This document shows positions 9,136 to 18,649 of a DNA stretch of 31,549 bases, in pieces. Below the pieces are notes generated by a model. The model saw only the letters and a program-made list of their open reading frames with translations. It ran no database searches and was not told the origin of the DNA. Made by a program: the position numbers and the translations under genes. Within the stretch, counting starts at the first letter, position 1. Each line of letters begins with the position of its first letter. Origin of the DNA: Martensiomyces pterosporus (Eukaryota > Kickxellomycota > Kickxellomycetes > Kickxellales > Kickxellaceae); NCBI GenBank assembly GCA_025201845.1, contig MU603946.1, positions 86,971 through 118,519 of the forward strand, read 5' to 3'.

Positions 9136-10562
9136 GCACAGCAATGTCTAAATGCGTGTTTCGGTGAACCTTGCGCGCATTCAGCCAAGCGAATTTGTCT
9201 GCTTTCCGGCCAAACCGTCAGAGAAAGGGCGAAAGCAAGCGGCAACAGAACGCGGCTCTTTTGATAAAGTACAGTAATAATAATAGAAAATGACAAGAGA
9301 AGGTGCTGCTCGGGAAAAGAAGGGTGTGCGAGGAAAGGGCAATGTGCAGATAACAAAACACCAGAGGAGAGGCAGAGGAGGAGCTGAATTTGCAGCACAT
9401 GCCACATGCCTCTTTGGCTCGCAGGCGAAAGTACGTGAGAAAAGCTACGCTGGCAGTATTAGCGGATCATCGATTGCGATGAGGGACGATAGCCAAAGGG
9501 CCTCCTCAGCATAGCCGGCTTTAGAGTGAGCAAGCACTGGCCAGTGCGCAACGCGGCACGCTCCTTGGAGATTGTGTTTTTCTCCACAGGCAGTGGAAAT
9601 TGGGGCCGCATGCGTGCCCTTTGGCCTCATGGCCAGCAGCACCCCAAGCACTCCGATCCCGCCTGCTTGCATCCCGAGTTCCAGCGCATCAATATATGCA
9701 CAGGCAGCTATCGCAGACTACTGCGTGTGAGCTTGGTTACATGTGCACTATCAGCAGATCAGGCTGCGCTCTTTGGCACTGCGATTTGACACAGTAGGGC
9801 GCTGCAAGTCACGGACGGCGGAAGAGTGGGGCTGCCTTTATTGCTGTTTGACTGATGGCGTGCACTGAGCAGGCAGAAGCCTGTGCGCAGATGCATTTCG
9901 GCCAAGAAAAAGGGGGCAATGTGCACGCCCTGTTCCTGCGCTGCTCCTTTGGACACACGTTTGCAGCCTACGTCCGAGCGACGTCTGCATTGGGCATATG
10001 TCCCTGCGGAGGAAAGACACAGTACCACCCACACTAAGCGCTGCACACGGGCTTTGCTGGCTTGCCTGACAGTCAAACGGCTATCGAGTGCGAGTGTGAG
10101 AGCGCGGAGACAGGCCAGCATCAGGTGAGGGCACAAAGGGGCCTGTGCAGTGGCTTTTCTCCTTGCTTGCGCACAAAGCAGCAGCCCCTTTCCTGATTTG
10201 CCCGCACCGCTTCAGCCGCCAGCACGGCTGCGAAAAGGTTTTTCTCGCTGCCTGTGAGCGGTAGCCGCTGGTTTGGGCTTGGGTAACATAAATACAGCCC
10301 GCGATGGAGGCGGTCCGCCCTCAGATGGAGGGCCTCACCACTCACCCCCTCAGAGCTGCCTGTTCCCTCGTCCTTTTGTTGTCTATATCCTCCCTCCCGG
10401 GCAATGGCGCTGCTTCTCTGAATAGCCCATCCGCGCATATTTGCTATACCACCACAGCCCCTATCATAGCCTCTCCAAATCTCGCCTTAACGATCTTATT
10501 TATTCTCACTGCACCCACTGCCTCTACGCTATTTCCTCCTAATCATACTAATTTACTCGCTC
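9136..10562. other. Intergenic region, no gene recognised
   Basis: This 1.4-kb interval separates two divergently transcribed genes. Open frames of up to about 125 codons occur, but none has a recognisable domain, a signal peptide with a coherent mature region, or convincing codon use. CATAAATA at 10288-10295 is a plausible TATA element for the repeat-protein gene, followed by a CT-rich leader of about 240 bp. An AT-rich stretch near 9260-9300 may serve the carrier gene. Confidence 0.5.
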
Positions 10563-13500
10563 ATGTCTAACGCCTTCACACACAGCATCTCCACGTCACT
10601 TCCCGAGAGACATGCTGCTGCTTCCTCCGATCCATCTCTGAGAACACCCGAGCCGCACTCGGGCCATAGGCTTAGCGCCAGCCTGAGGCGCGCCAAAACA
10701 GCCACTGGAAACTCGTTAAGGAAACTATTCAAAGGACACAGCAGCAGCGCCAAACGCAGTGGGAACGATGCAGCACCTGGGGCAGCGCCATTCTTGCCTC
10801 TTTCGTCTGAAGAAGCACAACATCGCAGCCCAGGCAGCCCACTCGACCACCAGCACCAGCACCACACAATCTCTAGCACCCCCATGTTTGCCAAGAGCCC
10901 TGTGCTTTTGCGCCGCTACCACACGGAGCGCCGCCCGTCCTCATCGCACTCGACAAAGAGCGCTCGGACCATATTTTCAGCAGCAAAGCGGTTCAGAATC
11001 CGCTCGTCTTCAATGTCCTATCGCCGCGGCAGCGAGGAGATGGACGATGGTGGCTTGTTCAGCCTCGATCAGCCGCCGCTGGCTCACGCCTCGGCTTCAG
11101 TGAATAGGGGCAGCGCCGTGCCCTGGCCGATCACCATCCCCGAAGACAGCGACGTCCCCACGATTCCGGACCAGGAAGAGCCCTCATCGCCTGGGTGTAG
11201 CTTGCCGGTGTCTTCTGGTCAAAGGCTGCGCCATGCTGTACGTACCATGGCACTCAAACCTGGAGTGCCCTGCGCCCTTGTTCCCTTTGTATGAGCTGTC
11301 ACGCGCACATGCCTGTGTGCAGAACCAGCACCTTTCCTTTTCCATCTCCTGCACCTGAAAAACGCTCATCCGATTGTGTGGGTGCACGGGCTCCTCGATT
11401 ATCTCGGGCTCGCTTGAAATCATTGCTCCATTGTGCCATTGCCCTATGCACCTATGCATCCGCCAACGGCGCTTCCTCTCCTGCTCTCGGCATGCATGCT
11501 GTGTGCTATATGGGCCGTGCATGCCATGCAGCCACCACTAATATTTTGCAACTCGCATTTTCCTGGTTTAGGGCTCAATCAAATGCCTCAAGGAGCGTAG
11601 AAATGCAAGCACCGAGCTATTGGCCCGCAGCCGCAAGCCCTCGGTCAACACAACCACAGACACAACACCAACTCGCCAGCCGTCCAGGTACCGCCGCCAC
11701 CCGCTCCCGCCAGCTCGCCCACTACCTCTGGCGCCGTCCACCCCGCCACACTCCTCTATGGCCACTGAGGATGCCAAATCGCCTACATCTTACTCGAGCA
11801 GGAGCCTCGGCTTGAACTCGCTCGACTTTGCGTACGACGAGCACTCTGCTACTAATCTCCTTCCGCCATCGCCCATTGATTCTTCCTTGGCTCGCAGATC
11901 GCCTGCATCATCCATGTCGGCTACCAGCTCACAGCTGCAACCGCTGACCGAGATAAACGCCAACGCACTTGCTGCCTCACCTTTGCTGACGGCAGCATCG
12001 CAGGTGCCCTTCCACGGGACAACTGCGGAGCCACCTGAAGAGTTGCTATCCTCGCTTAGTGGTGTCACGATTGACTTGGTCAGCTTGGATACCCTGAGTG
12101 ACCTGGAGGAACTGGAGGAGGAGCCGCTCGCTACTTTCTCGCCGCTAACCATAGCCGAAGAGGCTGCCGGCCAAATGGATACGCCCGATATTACACTCGA
12201 CGTGAACGAGCTGGTTGCATCGCTTGGCACTGTTTCTATTATCAACGACACAGCACTGCCTTCTGCCACTCGGCCGCTAGATGACGAACCGGGTGTGCTG
12301 TCTCCCTATGTGGTCCGCGATATCGACGAGCTCCTGCTAGAATCTCGGGCTGCAGAGTCACTGGCCAACCACACCACCAGTACCACAACCGAGCACTTGC
12401 CAGCCGTGCAGGCCGATTCTGACGATGCATTCCCTCTGCTTGAAATCCACGAGCTTATCGGGCAGCTTGGACGCACTAGTCTTACTGACAGAATCTCCGC
12501 TGAAGCCACAGCGCCGTGTGATATTGCTGACAAGCAGGTTTGCAATATCGACCCCGCCAGCCTGGTGCGTAGTCTAGGTGTTGCAGTGGTTCCTGAGCCA
12601 CCTCCCACACAGCCCAAAATGCCGCTGCTTGCCTCTTCTGCGTTGGTTTCTGGTCTCGGCACTGTAGCGCCGCGGGTCGTACCAAGGAGCTCGTGCGTGG
12701 AGGAAATTGTACGCGAGCTGGGCAGCACTGAGCGGGTGTGTGACCTCGCCTTGCAGATAGGCGCGGCTGCTTCAGCTAGTCAGGGAGAGCTTGCAGCTGA
12801 GCTTGGATTCATCGCTAGTCTGCAGTCCCCGGCTGCTCTCCATGCTGAGGACCTCGTCTCTGAGGTTGGCAGCGCTGACAGGTTGGCAAATCAGGTAGCC
12901 TCTGCGGCTTCTCCGGTATATCCTGAACTTGATCCAGCGGAGCTTGTGGCAGCACTCGGATCGGTTGTTGCACCCTGCTTCCCGATCGTTCTCCACCCAG
13001 ATGAGCTTGTTACGGAGCTGGGCAGTGTCGGTGCACTGGTATCTCTTGCTGCTCCCGCAATCGCCGAGGACCCTGGGCTTGACCCTGCGGAACTAGTATC
13101 GTCCTTGGGCAGCGTCGTTCCTCTCAAGTTCCCCAGCATTATTCACAGCAACGAGCTCATTGCTGAGCTTGGTGATGTCAGTGCGTTGGTAGCATCTGCA
13201 ACTCCCGTGCCCTCGGGAGCGCCTGCATTTAATCCAGCAGAGCTCGTGTCTGCATTGGGTGCGGTCATACGACCTGAGCTCCCGAATGTCGTTCACATCG
13301 AAGAGCTCATTGCCAATCTTGGCAGCGTTGGCTGTATTGCGAATGTCGTTCCTGTGTCGCTGATTGTTGCGCCAGTAGACCCTGCTCAGCTGGTTTATGA
13401 GCTAGGCAGCGTGGTTTTTCCGTGCGTCTCCCGGAATGTTGACATTGATGGCACAATCGCCATGCTTGGCAGCGCCAACACGCTCTCTGCTCTTACACCC

Positions 13501-14067
13501 CTGCCTGTTGATGTGTCTGTCATTTCGGTGGACCCTGCGCATCTGGTTGGTGAGCTAGGACGTGCTGTTGTTCCAGCACTGCATGTCACAAGTGGGCCAT
13601 TCGCGCATGGCGCTTCCAACGACGCAGGCGAGAAGGATGCGGGATTTCAGGATAAGCTGGACATCCCCAACATCATTTCCAGTCTCGGCGGTGTTTTCTC
13701 CCCCGAGTTCGTCATCTGCGATGCTGGCCGTGTGCGCAAACTGAGCACACAGACGCTAGTGGACGAAGAAACCGCCGATGCAGCCGCTGCCTTTACATGC
13801 GCCAAGCTCCCGCATATCCAGGTGTCTAGCGACAAGCAGATGCGTTTGAAGTCAGACTGCGTCATGCAGCGCTCCTCGTTGTCACACATGGATGTCGACG
13901 AGATAATTCACGAGTCACGCTCGCGTGCCAGCTCTATGTCTGCTGGTCAACAGGAGGGTGCGCAGAATATTTCAAAACTGATTGCTGCTCTGCGCATCCC
14001 GCCTATTGTTGTTTGCCGTCCGCTGCTTGGCCCTCCCAGAAGCGTTCTCTTCTCGCATTTGTGTTGA
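10563..14067 (+). CDS. Large unrecognised protein with about 18 short ELVxxLGSV repeats
   Basis: I do not recognise this gene. I model two exons, 10563-11237 and 11572-14067, joined in phase 0 across a 334-bp intron (donor GTACGT, acceptor TTTAG after a pyrimidine stretch), giving 1,056 residues. The first 430 residues are basic, Ser/Pro/His-rich and probably disordered, with phosphorylation-prone clusters such as RRPSSSHSTKSAR. Residues from about 430 to 935 are tandem repeats of about 25 residues, each centred on [D/H]-P/x-x-E-L-V/I-x-x-L-G-S-V. Two alternating types give a 50-residue double unit. The C-terminal 120 residues contain two degenerate copies (DVDEIIHESRSR, ISKLIAALRI). No signal peptide or membrane segment is seen. 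If the donor is wrong, the first exon would be a separate 243-residue gene. Coding status of exon 2 is strong; the join is moderate. Confidence 0.7.
12187..13704 (+). repeat. Coding repeats: alternating A/B ELV-LGSV motifs, about 25 residues each
   Basis: A-type copies (DPAELVAALGSVV, DPAELVSSLGSVV, NPAELVSALGAVI, DPAQLVYELGSVV, DPAHLVGELGRAV) begin with the residue before D/N at 12928, 13078, 13228, 13375 and 13528, a period of 150, 150, 147 and 153 bp. B-type copies (HPDELVTELGSVGAL, HSNELIAELGDVSAL, HIEELIANLGSVGCI) sit between them. Earlier copies, from 12196 on, are more diverged. The DNA is not repetitive enough for recent expansion; the pattern is conserved at the protein level. Confidence 0.85.
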
Positions 14068-14473
14068 GCCCCTGTGCAATTCACCCCTTCAATAACTTGC
14101 TGAGGTGTCAACAACATTTATTTGACGACTGCTGAGCCGATGTATTTCCAATAAACTCAACCAAAAGCCGGGAAACTAGGCAAACACGTGCTGCCGCGCG
14201 TTCTTTTGGCTGCCTCCTCTCTATTCGCCACGCAACCATCTGTCTGGTCTGCTGGCATGCGTCGGGCACAGGCACATGGAAATAGCACGCTGCTATGATG
14301 GGTGTGGAGCGTTTTGTGGGATGGGATGCATACACCACAGCCCACTCTGCTTGCTCTCATTTCTCCCGAGGGAGCACGGCTGCCAGTGGCACCTCCCTTG
14401 CCCCTCACTTCTTCTGTAGGGCGCTACGGCCACTTTGGAATGGAGAGATGTGCGCGGTTCAGAGACAGGCACC
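14068..14473. other. Convergent intergenic with AATAAA at 14150-14155
   Basis: This 406-bp tail-to-tail interval lies between the repeat-protein gene and the glutaredoxin-like gene. AATAAA at 14150-14155 is 83 bases after the repeat-protein stop codon and is its likely poly(A) signal. Nothing else is recognised. Confidence 0.5.
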
Positions 14474-15133
14474 CTACTTCTTCCTCGACCTGTGCACCAT
14501 CGGATACTCCTCGATTTCGGGGTGCTCACCCCAGTACCTCTTGACCTTGGCCCACCTCTGCCGGTGCACATATGCAAAGCGATGGGAGTCCTGCAGCGCC
14601 ATATCGAAGGACATCTGCGACTTTTCCTTAATCCTCGCCTCCCTGGCCCACGCATCCGGGCGCACTGCATACACCAGCTCGACCCACTCATCGGACTCCA
14701 GAATGCGCTTCACCTTGCCCAGCCGAATCGCCTCCGCCGAATCGTTGTACCCGCCGATGCACTGGCTCTTGGCAAACAAGTTGGGCACGGTCCATTGGCC
14801 CGTCAAGTCCTGTAGCCGCCGCTGCATGATGCTGCCGATGGACATGTCATCCAGGTAAACCACGCGGAACTCGAGCTTGTGGTCCTGGAGCTCCTTGTAC
14901 AGCCTGGCGCTGGAGGGGCACTTGCGCCGGGCGAAGAGGACCAGTGGACTGCTGTTAACAAGCGCGACCACGCGTTCGAGGGCTGTTGGCGTGAAGCGGC
15001 GCCAGAGAGGTCGGGGCTCCTTTGGCGGGACGATCTTGCGCAGCGCATATGACGGCGGTCTGCCCATCTTCTTTCTGGGCCATAAATAGCAGAGAGATGC
15101 GAGTAGATGAATAACAGCCCTGGGCCACTTCAT
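14474..15133 (-). CDS. Monothiol glutaredoxin-like protein with a C-terminal extension
   Basis: The 219-residue product contains a glutaredoxin fold at about residues 50-150. It shows VLFARRKCPSSARLYKEL (active site CPSS, so only the N-terminal cysteine is present), a middle strand FRVVYLDD, the cis-proline motif TVPNLF and the glycine pair CIGGYNDS. A CxxS site means glutathione-dependent monothiol chemistry or Fe-S/GSH binding rather than classical dithiol reduction. The N-terminus MKWPRAVIHLLASLCYLWPRKK could be a short signal anchor, as in the secretory-pathway Grx6/Grx7 type; a second ATG at 15067 would remove it. About 65 charged residues after the domain (rich in W, R, K and E) are not part of the usual fold, and I do not recognise them. 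Confidence 0.75.
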   Translation of the reverse strand: MKWPRAVIHLLASLCYLWPRKKMGRPPSYALRKIVPPKEPRPLWRRFTPTALERVVALVNSSPLVLFARRKCPSSARLYKELQDHKLEFRVVYLDDMSIGSIMQRRLQDLTGQWTVPNLFAKSQCIGGYNDSAEAIRLGKVKRILESDEWVELVYAVRPDAWAREARIKEKSQMSFDMALQDSHRFAYVHRQRWAKVKRYWGEHPEIEEYPMVHRSRKK

Positions 15134-15424
15134 TTTTCCGCCCTTGCAGCCCGCCCCGGGACTCCTAGATGACGGCCAGCGGTGGGAGATTACATGAAGT
15201 CACCTGATCCCCTGCTTCCAAGCCCAATTGGATATGTGGTGGGGTGTACAAAAACATTGGGGTTCATTGGAAATAGAGGTCGTGAAGAGTAGCTAACGAA
15301 AAGGGGAGACACAGACAGACAAAAAGGACAGGGCAAGTGGCCGCACGCTGCTGCATGGATATATCCGCTCAGTCGGCTCTGGTGTAGTAGGCGTAGCGCA
15401 GCCAGTAGTGATCAAACTCGTAGA
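15134..15424. other. Intergenic plus displaced C-terminal codons of the decarboxylase
   Basis: 15369-15424 on the minus strand encodes LYEFDHYWLRYAYYTRAD and a TGA stop, which look like the ancestral C-terminus of the adjacent S-adenosylmethionine decarboxylase. They are out of frame in the present sequence. The remaining bases between 15134 and 15368 show no gene and should hold the decarboxylase 3' UTR and the glutaredoxin promoter. Confidence 0.6.
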
Positions 15425-15577
15425 GGACACGGTCAACCGCCTTGTACCCGTCGACGGCAGCAAACGAAGGCGGGGCAACATCAGCAGTCTTGAGCATGGA
15501 GGGGGACACGGTCAACCGCCTTGTACCCGTCGACGGCAGCAAACGAAGGCGGGGCAACATCAGCAGTCTTGAGCATG
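15425..15577. repeat. Tandem duplication, 74-bp match at a 79-bp period, inside a coding end
   Basis: 15425-15498 and 15504-15577 are identical over 74 bases, separated by GAGGG. Both copies encode MLKTADVAPPSFAAVDGYKA on the minus strand. The 79-bp period is not a multiple of three, so reading through the first copy shifts the frame. The perfect identity implies a very recent event or an assembly or sequencing artefact. Confidence 0.95.
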
Positions 15578-17482
15578 TCCTTCTCATTGCCCAGCTGACC
15601 GCCAGCCGGGCCTCCAGCATGGTGGGCAATGGTGTCAGCACGAGCCTTGAACACAGTGACGGTAACACAGCGGGGCTCAAAGACACGGGTGACTTGCTCA
15701 ACAAGGCTCTTGACTCCCTCGGGGGTGAGCAGATCGATGGCCTGGTCGTTCGAGACGTTAGTCTCAAAGCTGGCGTACGAGCAGTGGGGCTCAGGGGTAA
15801 CGTGGATGGTGTAGTATCCGTCGCCCTGAACTCCATTGAGGGAGAACCCACAGGGCGAGAAAAGGAACGAGTCGCTTGCAGACTCGGGGTAAATGTCCGC
15901 GATCCCCGAGGCACGCTCAACAGCCTTGCCTCCGCAGGCACCCTCCTCGGCGCCAACCCCATCCACGTACATGAGACGCATGCGGTCCGGGTCGAGTCCA
16001 GTCATCAGGATCTCCACAGTGGTGTCGGTGCTGGTGGCCGTAGCGCTGCTGACACTGTGGCCACGCGCAGAGCCCCCGCGGCTGACCTCACAGTCACTGT
16101 GCACAGTGGAGCGCGACGAGGTGCGGCTCAGGGAGTTGATGCGGGGCGACCCCACAATGGAGTTGTTGACAGTAGCCCCACCCAAGGCAGTGCCTTGCTC
16201 CTGCCGGTGCTCGGAGTCGCTGGCCTCCGAGTCCGCGGCGTGCTCCTCGAGCAAGGCGCCATCAAGCATCTTGGCGTTCTCAGCGGCGGCATGCATACGG
16301 GCAGTATCATAGGGCCCGCTGAGGTAGACGTGCCAGTGGTCGCGGTTGGTCTTTCCAATCAGGTACGCAGAACCCTCGGGGAAAAAGGCGTCCAGGAAGG
16401 CCACCTCCTTCTCCCACGAACGGTGCAATTCCTCCTGCTTGTCAGGGAACATAAAGTTCTTGCGCGAGTAAAAGACCTGGTACACGCCAACCACGCCCAG
16501 GTACGAGTGAGCAATCTCGAGGATGCGCGGGATGGCGTATAGAAGCGTCGTCGTCCCGCATGTCTTGAGAACAAGCTTGTGTGGGTACACAAAGAACGAC
16601 GACTCGCTACATGCAGAAGGGCATATCAAATGCATACGAAATGAAGCGAGATTAGCTGCTGGCTCAGGAACAGCCAGGTGCGCGGCTGGTGCGTGTGTGG
16701 CGGAGATGGAACGCATGCACAAACAAAGCGCCCTCCGGTGGCCAATGAAAGGGGCCTGGCACTGCGAGGCAGTTTGGGTGTGCTGCTGCCAGCGCCTGGG
16801 GATGGATGGGGAGGAGGGACGGGAGGGACGGGAGGGACACCTGCTGTTCGCTGCACAGCAGCTGGCAGATATTGGGCCAAGAGCTGGCAATCAGCGGGCC
16901 TCCTCCCCATCCGGCGCTTTCCCTCTGTCGCCCTGTCACGCAGTATGAGAAAAAAAAAATCCCACAGGAACTGCCGATCCACCAATGCAAAGGCACGCCA
17001 GAGGGCCATCAAGCAGAATGTGTGCCCGCGGCAAATGCCTGGCAGTAAAGGCAAGGGAGACGCGAGGAAAACAGGCAGGACGACAGGAGCAGCGGGGACA
17101 ATGCCGCTTACCTAAGGAGGTAGGAATCGAGGTGCTCATTGCACAGAGTGCTGAGCACCTGGCAATGGACGAGATCGAGCATCTCGCGCCAAACAGCACG
17201 CGGGACGCACCGCAGTCCATTGCGCAACTCAGACCACTGATCAAGGTCTTCGTCGCAGAGCTTATCAGCCTGGTTAGTGACCTGCGCCGCCTGAGCGTTA
17301 GGCGCAAACCACATTTCCAGGAGCTTCTCGGGGCCCTCAAAGGCACCCGTATACCCCTCGCTGTGCGTGCCATTGCTGCTGCACGTCGGGGTAGTAGACT
17401 GTTTAACGGCCTTGGGATTCTCGGTGACGCTCACGGCTTGCTGGGCGCCACCGACGGTCGACGAAGATGGAGGATGCGGCAT
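15481..17482 (-). CDS. SPE2: S-adenosylmethionine decarboxylase proenzyme, C-terminus shifted by a tandem duplication
   Basis: Exons 17112-17482 and 15481-16606 flank a 505-bp intron (donor GTAAGC, acceptor TGTAG); the join restores YLLSESSFFVYPHKL. This is the self-cleavage site of the pyruvoyl enzyme, with scission expected between E125 and S126. Downstream, KTCGTTTLL holds the catalytic Cys, and HCSYASFETN is the conserved processing and active-site block. The enzyme makes decarboxylated AdoMet for spermidine and spermine synthesis. As read, the product has 498 residues. A Ser-rich insert of about 90 residues sits between HWHVYLSGPY and TVEILMTGLDPD. The last codons run into a 79-bp-period tandem duplication, so the frame ends DRVPLHAQDC instead of the likely native LYEFDHYWLRYAYYTRAD. 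Only the tail is affected, so activity may survive. Confidence 0.9.
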
Positions 17483-18543
17483 TTATTTGATGCGGCAAAA
17501 GTCGTTCGAGGTCTGAAGCTGGTCTGCTGGGTTGGCTCTGCGAGAGAAAAGCCGTGCTGCTTCGTGGGCTGAGTTTGTCCGCCCGTTCGAAGGGAGAGTA
17601 GAAAAGAGCAAGAAAAAAGTAAAGAGGGGGCCTGCTGGAGTTGGAAAATCAAAAGAGAAAAGGGCTCTGCTTCGCTTGGGTCACAAGCAGCTCTTATCTG
17701 CTGCTGCCTGCTATAAAACTGTAGGGATGGTGTGTGGGCTGACGGTGCGCCAATAAGGTTTGGAGATACCCGTCGCGCGCACGTTTGGAATGTTTAGACT
17801 GCGAATGTTTTCTTAGAAGGCCGTCGGTGTGTCACCGATACATAAAAGGGGAATAGGCCTGGTTACTACCAAAGAGGTGGGTAGCGCAATGAAGAAGGAA
17901 GGGAAAGCTACAGATCAGGAGATGCCGAGCGCGCAAAAATTTTCCTACTGCTTCTGGGGCCAGCTAGCATAGAGCTAGAGGCGATCTGGGGAGTCATGTG
18001 AGCGTCTATCAATGGATGCAAGTCCCAGGAACTCCTGATTTGCCCGTTTGTGCCAGCGGCCGGTCCCGACAGAGAGCGGCTGCCCATACAGAAGGAAGCT
18101 CTTTTATGGCTAGCAAGGCGAGTGGGCGGGGCAGCAGCATCGCCAGCTAGCATTCAGATGCCAGCTGCTGCTGGCAATGGGCGCACGCCGTGTCCTTCAC
18201 CAGAGCTTGGCCTGAGGTTGGCAGGGCTGAAATGTGGCAACTATGCTGGCCTCTGCATGCATGTGCAAAATGGCTACAGCGAGCTGTGTCATGTCGGTAG
18301 GGCATATCATGCAAATATCCGACATTTGGAGGCGTGGAAACGAAACCCCCATTGTGTGCATTCCATTCGTAGCAGCGTTCTGTCGTCACAGTCAGCCCTG
18401 TAGATGTATAATGTTTTAGGTGTTCATTGTGTGGCTCTAGATATAGCTGAGCAGCTAGATAAAGCACCAAAAGTGCTGAGTGCCAACCCAACACATTGGC
18501 GCAAATTAAGAAAAATAACAATCAAGAGGGAGGAAACCGTGAA
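17483..18543. other. Intergenic region upstream of the decarboxylase
   Basis: This is about 1.1 kb with no recognisable gene. TATAAAA occurs at 17712-17717 on the plus strand. An open frame on the minus strand (17431-17652) starts upstream of the decarboxylase ATG and overlaps it in another frame. If transcribed, it would act as an overlapping upstream ORF; such uORFs regulate this gene in plants and animals, but nothing here proves one. The part near 18420-18540 is AT-rich and should hold the end of the repeat-peptide gene A transcript. Confidence 0.45.
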
Positions 18544-18558
18544 GTTTGCGCAGCAAAC
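18544..18558 (-). other. Short hairpin downstream of repeat-peptide gene A
   Basis: GTTTGC and GCAAAC pair perfectly around a 3-base loop, about 90 bases after the stop codon. Copies B and C have hairpins of different sequence (CACAGC..GCTGTG) at 35 bases after their stops. Different bases with retained pairing would suggest structure conservation, but alignment of the copies here is weak. Confidence 0.35.
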
Positions 18559-18649
18559 CCACAGGGCTTTCTAATGGAGCGTCGGTTTGAAGATTGTGAA
18601 ATGGCTGCCCGGCAACATTTTCGGTTGAACGGTGTGTATGCGCATTCCT

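Noticed and set aside
15425..15577. The 79-bp repeat as an intron that restores the frame
   Set aside because: No AG|GT site exists at a matching position in the unit, and in-frame GT/AG combinations give introns too short to splice.
15442..16542. 366-codon plus-strand open frame
   Set aside because: It is the complement of the S-adenosylmethionine decarboxylase exon, whose conserved motifs fix the coding strand.
18147..18521. Minus-strand frame with a hydrophobic N-terminus
   Set aside because: It has no ATG at the start (TTG only), and the rest has no coherent pattern; it lies in the 3' flank of peptide gene A.
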